5,092 nucleotides of DNA, taken from assembly GCA_902796635.1 (NCBI GenBank), contig CADBPU010000026.1, positions 1-5,092 on the forward strand, in the 5' to 3' direction. The position numbers were made by a program, and so were the translations under genes. The notes beneath the pieces were generated by a model. That model worked only from the letters and a program-made list of their open reading frames with translations. It was not told the origin of the DNA and did not search any database. This DNA comes from an uncultured Eubacteriales bacterium (GTDB taxonomy: Bacteria; Bacillota; Clostridia; Christensenellales; UBA1242). Positions 2,413 through 5,092 of the stretch are shown here, in pieces (position 1 is the first letter of the stretch; the number at the start of each line of letters is the position of its first letter).

Positions 2413-4803
2413 ATGGAAAAAACCAATAAGAAAAATTGGATAGTTAGTGGATTGCTTGTGCTTGCTTTTGTTTTTGGGCTTTTGACTTTTTTGGGAGTGA
2501 AATCACCAGAGCAAAAAGTTTATGCAACAGATACTTTTGTTGCAGGTTCAGAACTAAAAATAGAGACAATTAAAGGTGGGAAACATTCCACAACATTTGC
2601 AGGTGGCAAATATTTGCACCTTGACCCAATTGATAAAAATCATTACACAAATAGTGTAAGTGCAAATGCAGATATGGAATACGATGAAACAACTGGTGTT
2701 CTCAAAATTTTTGAAACAGAAAATACAGATGATGTTTTTGATAGATATATATCTATTATTGCAACCAATACAACTGCAAAAAAACTTACAATCAAGGATT
2801 ATGTTGGTATAAAGTTGTATGTTTTAGATTTTCATAATGGTGACCTGACCATAACAAATGGTGAAGATTGTCATAATATTGGGCTTGCTTGTCAAAACAA
2901 AATATCAATAACGGGCAAACTGACAATTTGTGGAGAAATTGAATGTTCTTTTTCATCAGCTAGTGTTGTGGGATTATATCCTGATTCAAATTCGTGGGTT
3001 TCAGCCAATGAATTGGAAATTTTAGATTCTGCTGCTTTGAGAGTTATGCCTTATAGCAGCAACAATACCTATACCTGTGCTGTTAATGTAGGATATCTTA
3101 CTTTAAATACTGATGGATATTTATATATAAATGCTAATGGCAATACTAACAATTCATTTACATATGTTTTATATGTTGCATATCAGGTTAATTTCACAAA
3201 ATGTTTGTATATATATCTTTCTTCACCACTTGACACAGTTGCATCTCTCACAAATTCAACATATTTAAAAAATGCTGTTGATACTGCACCAATTGAAGGA
3301 TATGATGCTGTAATCAATCGTGTTAAAACCGGAAAATATGGTGATTACGGCGAAGATTTGTATAGAAGAGAATATGATTTATCTAGACTATTTAATGTTA
3401 CATATAATTCAAATGGTGGCACTGGAACAATAAACAGTGAAGATGTGAGATATAATGGTAAACTAAAACTTCCTGCTTGCACATTCACAGCCCCTGTTGG
3501 CAAACAATTTGCTGGTTGGGCAGTTGGTAGTGCTGATGCAACACCACTGAGAACTCCTAGTATGCAGATTCAAATTAAGGAACCAACAGTGATTTATGCG
3601 GTTTGGGAAGATGTGCCAAGAGAATTTACAAGTGTGCCATCAAATGCAACAAAACAAGTTGGACAAAGTTATACTGCAACTTGGACAGTGAATTTTGATG
3701 CAGTTGAATATGCTGTTTGCATTTGGAACGGCTCTGCTTGGCAAGAACTATATCATTATGATGCTAATACAACAACTGCAGGAACTCAAATGAGTTATGA
3801 CATAACAAGCGATGTTGCTGGTGAAAAGAGATACACCATTGATTGTTATTATGATGAATTTAATTGTTTGACAAGTGATGAGTTTGTTATCACTTGGGAA
3901 GCAGCACCAGTAGACGAACTTACAGGAACAGTTGCAATAAATGGAAATCTCAAATATGGCGAAACTCTTACAGCAGTTTTGTCAGGGGACAACAACACAG
4001 GAACACTCTCTTACGAGTGGCGTAGAAATGGCGAAACAATTTCAGGAGCAACAAATAGCACATACACACTTACACAAGACGATATTGGCTATACAATGAG
4101 TGTTGTGGTAAGAAGTAGTGTAGAAAGTGGCTCTCTTGTGGGAACAGCAGCATCAATAATTGACAAAGCAGATGGACCAAATGCACCAACAGGAATTACA
4201 GCAACTGCTTGCACCACAAATGCAAATAACAATGGAACACTTGTTGGCATAACAGCAGAAATGGAATACAAATTAAGTTCAAGCGAAGATTGGACTGCTG
4301 GAACAGGAGCAACAATCACAAATCTTGCAAACGGAACATACAATGTTAGATACAAAGCAACAGCAACACACAAAGCAGGAGCAAGTGCAAATGTTGTCGT
4401 AAATGCTTACAATGCTCCAACAGAATATGGAATTACAGTTGTTGATGGTGGGGCAAATGTTCTTTCAGCAGAAGCAGGAACAACAATCACAATAACAGCA
4501 GACGAAGCACCAAGTGGCTATGTGTTTGACAAATGGACTTCAACAGATGGTGTTGTGTTTGCAGATGAAAATAGTGCAACGACAACATTTAATATGCCAA
4601 GCAAAGCAGTTACAATCACAGCAACATACAAACTTGCAGTTGCACCAGAGCCAGAAGCAAAAGGTGGACTTGGAGCCGGTGCAGTTGTTGCAATTGTTCT
4701 TTCAAGTTTGATTGTGGCAAGTGTTGGTGGCTTTGCAGTTTACTGGTTTGTAATCAAAAAGAAAACTTGGGCTGACTTTGTTGCATTGTTCAAGAGAAAA
4801 TAA
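2413..4803 (+). CDS. Exported multidomain surface protein with InlB B-repeats, Ig-like domains and a C-terminal membrane anchor
   Basis: 796 residues from the ATG at 2413, chosen because GGAGG (2403-2407) lies five bases upstream; the frame stays open further 5', but no site supports an earlier start. Residues 1-38 are a signal peptide: basic MEKTNKK, hydrophobic core 10-29, likely cleavage after VYA (36-38). Residues about 40-320 are rich in short alternating strands (LTIKD 125, LTITN 145, LTICG 170, LEILD 201, LTLN 229), like a beta-solenoid or carbohydrate-binding region. An InlB B-repeat follows at about 326-399 (VTYNSNGGTGT, FAGWAV, IYAVWED). Next come an Ig-like stretch (about 401-496), a second Ig-like domain (about 500-587, LKYGETLTAVL, YEWRRNG), a fibronectin-like stretch (about 589-668) and a divergent InlB repeat (about 670-741, FDKWTS). 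After a short EPEPEAK-like linker a membrane helix (about 754-781) ends in KKKTWADF and a basic tail. There is no LPXTG motif. It is probably an adhesin or glycan-binding protein anchored in the membrane; the ligand is unknown. Eleven cysteines are unusual for such a protein. It appears monocistronic, with its own promoter and terminator. Confidence 0.88.
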   Translation: MEKTNKKNWIVSGLLVLAFVFGLLTFLGVKSPEQKVYATDTFVAGSELKIETIKGGKHSTTFAGGKYLHLDPIDKNHYTNSVSANADMEYDETTGVLKIFETENTDDVFDRYISIIATNTTAKKLTIKDYVGIKLYVLDFHNGDLTITNGEDCHNIGLACQNKISITGKLTICGEIECSFSSASVVGLYPDSNSWVSANELEILDSAALRVMPYSSNNTYTCAVNVGYLTLNTDGYLYINANGNTNNSFTYVLYVAYQVNFTKCLYIYLSSPLDTVASLTNSTYLKNAVDTAPIEGYDAVINRVKTGKYGDYGEDLYRREYDLSRLFNVTYNSNGGTGTINSEDVRYNGKLKLPACTFTAPVGKQFAGWAVGSADATPLRTPSMQIQIKEPTVIYAVWEDVPREFTSVPSNATKQVGQSYTATWTVNFDAVEYAVCIWNGSAWQELYHYDANTTTAGTQMSYDITSDVAGEKRYTIDCYYDEFNCLTSDEFVITWEAAPVDELTGTVAINGNLKYGETLTAVLSGDNNTGTLSYEWRRNGETISGATNSTYTLTQDDIGYTMSVVVRSSVESGSLVGTAASIIDKADGPNAPTGITATACTTNANNNGTLVGITAEMEYKLSSSEDWTAGTGATITNLANGTYNVRYKATATHKAGASANVVVNAYNAPTEYGITVVDGGANVLSAEAGTTITITADEAPSGYVFDKWTSTDGVVFADENSATTTFNMPSKAVTITATYKLAVAPEPEAKGGLGAGAVVAIVLSSLIVASVGGFAVYWFVIKKKTWADFVALFKRK

Positions 4804-4818
4804 AAGATAAATAAAAAC

Positions 4819-4848
4819 AAAATGACTTGCAAATGCAGGTCATTTTTT
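4819..4848 (+). terminator. Intrinsic terminator of the surface protein gene
   Basis: AAAATGACTTGC (4819-4830) pairs with GCAGGTCATTTT (4835-4846, one G-U) around the loop AAAT and continues into a six-T run. It begins 15 bases after the stop codon. Confidence 0.88.
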
Positions 4849-4852
4849 ACAT

Positions 4853-4885
4853 AAAAAAACCAGTCCGAAAAGGTGTTCGAACTGG
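4853..4885 (-). terminator. Intrinsic terminator of the tRNA unit
   Basis: CCAGT-C-CGAA (4860-4869) pairs with TTCG-A-ACTGG (4876-4885) with one C-A mismatch. The seven A bases at 4853-4859 become the U-tract on the minus strand. It begins seven bases after the CCA end of tRNA-Glu. Its design matches the orphan hairpin at 2168-2201. Confidence 0.82.
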
Positions 4886-4892
4886 TCCGGTT

Positions 4893-4967
4893 TGGTAGTC
4901 CCAAGCGGATTCGAACCGCTGAAACCACCTTGAAAGGGTGGTGTCTTAACCGCTTGACGATGGGACC
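4893..4967 (-). tRNA. tRNA-Glu (anticodon UUC)
   Basis: A 75-nt cloverleaf on the minus strand with an encoded CCA end. The acceptor stem GGTCCCA pairs with TGGGACT (terminal G-U) and the discriminator base is A. The anticodon arm is CCACC-CTTTCAA-GGTGG, with anticodon TTC at 4934-4932. The T arm is AGCGG-TTCGAAT-CCGCT. It is the last gene of a minus-strand tRNA unit, 38 nt downstream of tRNA-Met, and is followed by a terminator. Confidence 0.96.
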
Positions 4968-5005
4968 ACATAGATATTTTTGTTAGTTTTGAACCAAAAC
5001 ATAAT

Positions 5006-5082
5006 TGGTAGCGGTGGGTGGGCTCGAACCACCGACCTCCCGGGTATGAGCCGAACGCTATAACCAACTAAGCTACACCGCC
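5006..5082 (-). tRNA. tRNA-Met (anticodon CAU), elongator type
   Basis: A 77-nt cloverleaf with an encoded CCA. The acceptor GGCGGTG pairs with CACCGCT (terminal G-U). The anticodon arm TTCGG-CTCATAC-CCGGG contains CAT (5048-5046), and the T arm is GGTGG-TTCGAGC-CCACC. The paired acceptor end and the anticodon stem without three stacked G-C pairs argue against initiator tRNA. The body resembles Bacillota elongator tRNA-Met more than the tRNA-Ile that carries a lysidine-modified CAU. No terminator lies between it and tRNA-Glu, so they are probably one transcript. The promoter is outside the window. Confidence 0.93.
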
Positions 5083-5092
5083 AAACTAACTG

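Noticed and set aside
3900..4650. Composition shift in the second half of the surface protein gene, suggesting transferred domains
   Set aside because: The A- and C-rich look follows from many Thr, Ala and Asn codons in these domains; no clear change in synonymous codon choice could be shown by eye.
4089..4711. Open frames opposite to or overlapping the surface protein gene (4089-4373 minus, 4514-4711 plus)
   Set aside because: They are shadows of the long frame, without ribosome binding sites.
4740..5067. Minus-strand open frames across the tRNA genes
   Set aside because: They read through tRNA genes and a terminator; the tRNAs fully explain this region.

Overview
This is an AT-rich stretch of chromosome that looks like a low-GC Gram-positive bacterium, most likely an uncultured gut Clostridia-type Bacillota. 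The signs are strong purine-rich Shine-Dalgarno sites (AAAGGAG, GGAGG), consensus sigma-A promoters, hairpin-plus-U terminators, tRNA genes with encoded CCA ends, and a surface protein built from InlB-type and Ig-like modules. The species assignment is inference from these features only.

Layout. (1) At 1-650 there is a regulatory cluster. A truncated XRE-family repressor runs off the left edge on the minus strand. It diverges from a perfect-consensus plus-strand promoter carrying three copies of a TGCGAATACGCA operator. A foldback element follows, then a second small HTH regulator (410-622). (2) At 623-962 a shared bidirectional terminator separates that regulator from a convergent gene for a 75-residue two-helix membrane protein. 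(3) At 1047-2124 a probable two-gene unit encodes a MazG-like nucleotide pyrophosphohydrolase and a NUDIX hydrolase with an extra N-terminal domain. Both are nucleotide-pool 'house-cleaning' types. The unit ends in a strong terminator. (4) The gene-free stretch 2125-2412 holds two related 32-bp repeats, a minus-strand terminator-like hairpin that matches the one behind the tRNAs, a 45-bp AT-rich palindrome and an extended -10 promoter. (5) At 2413-4803 lies a 796-residue exported, C-terminally membrane-anchored surface protein. (6) At 4853-5082 tRNA-Glu(UUC) and tRNA-Met(CAU) lie on the minus strand, convergent with the surface protein gene, and end in their own terminator.

The most unusual material is non-coding. 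One item is the three-operator divergent switch with an apparently leaderless repressor. The other is a pair of minus-strand modules (hairpin plus terminator) at 2098-2245, one of which shares a covarying terminator design with the tRNA-Glu terminator. These could be small RNAs or a family of mobile or processing elements; the sequence alone cannot decide. No complete mobile element, CRISPR array or recognised defence system is visible.
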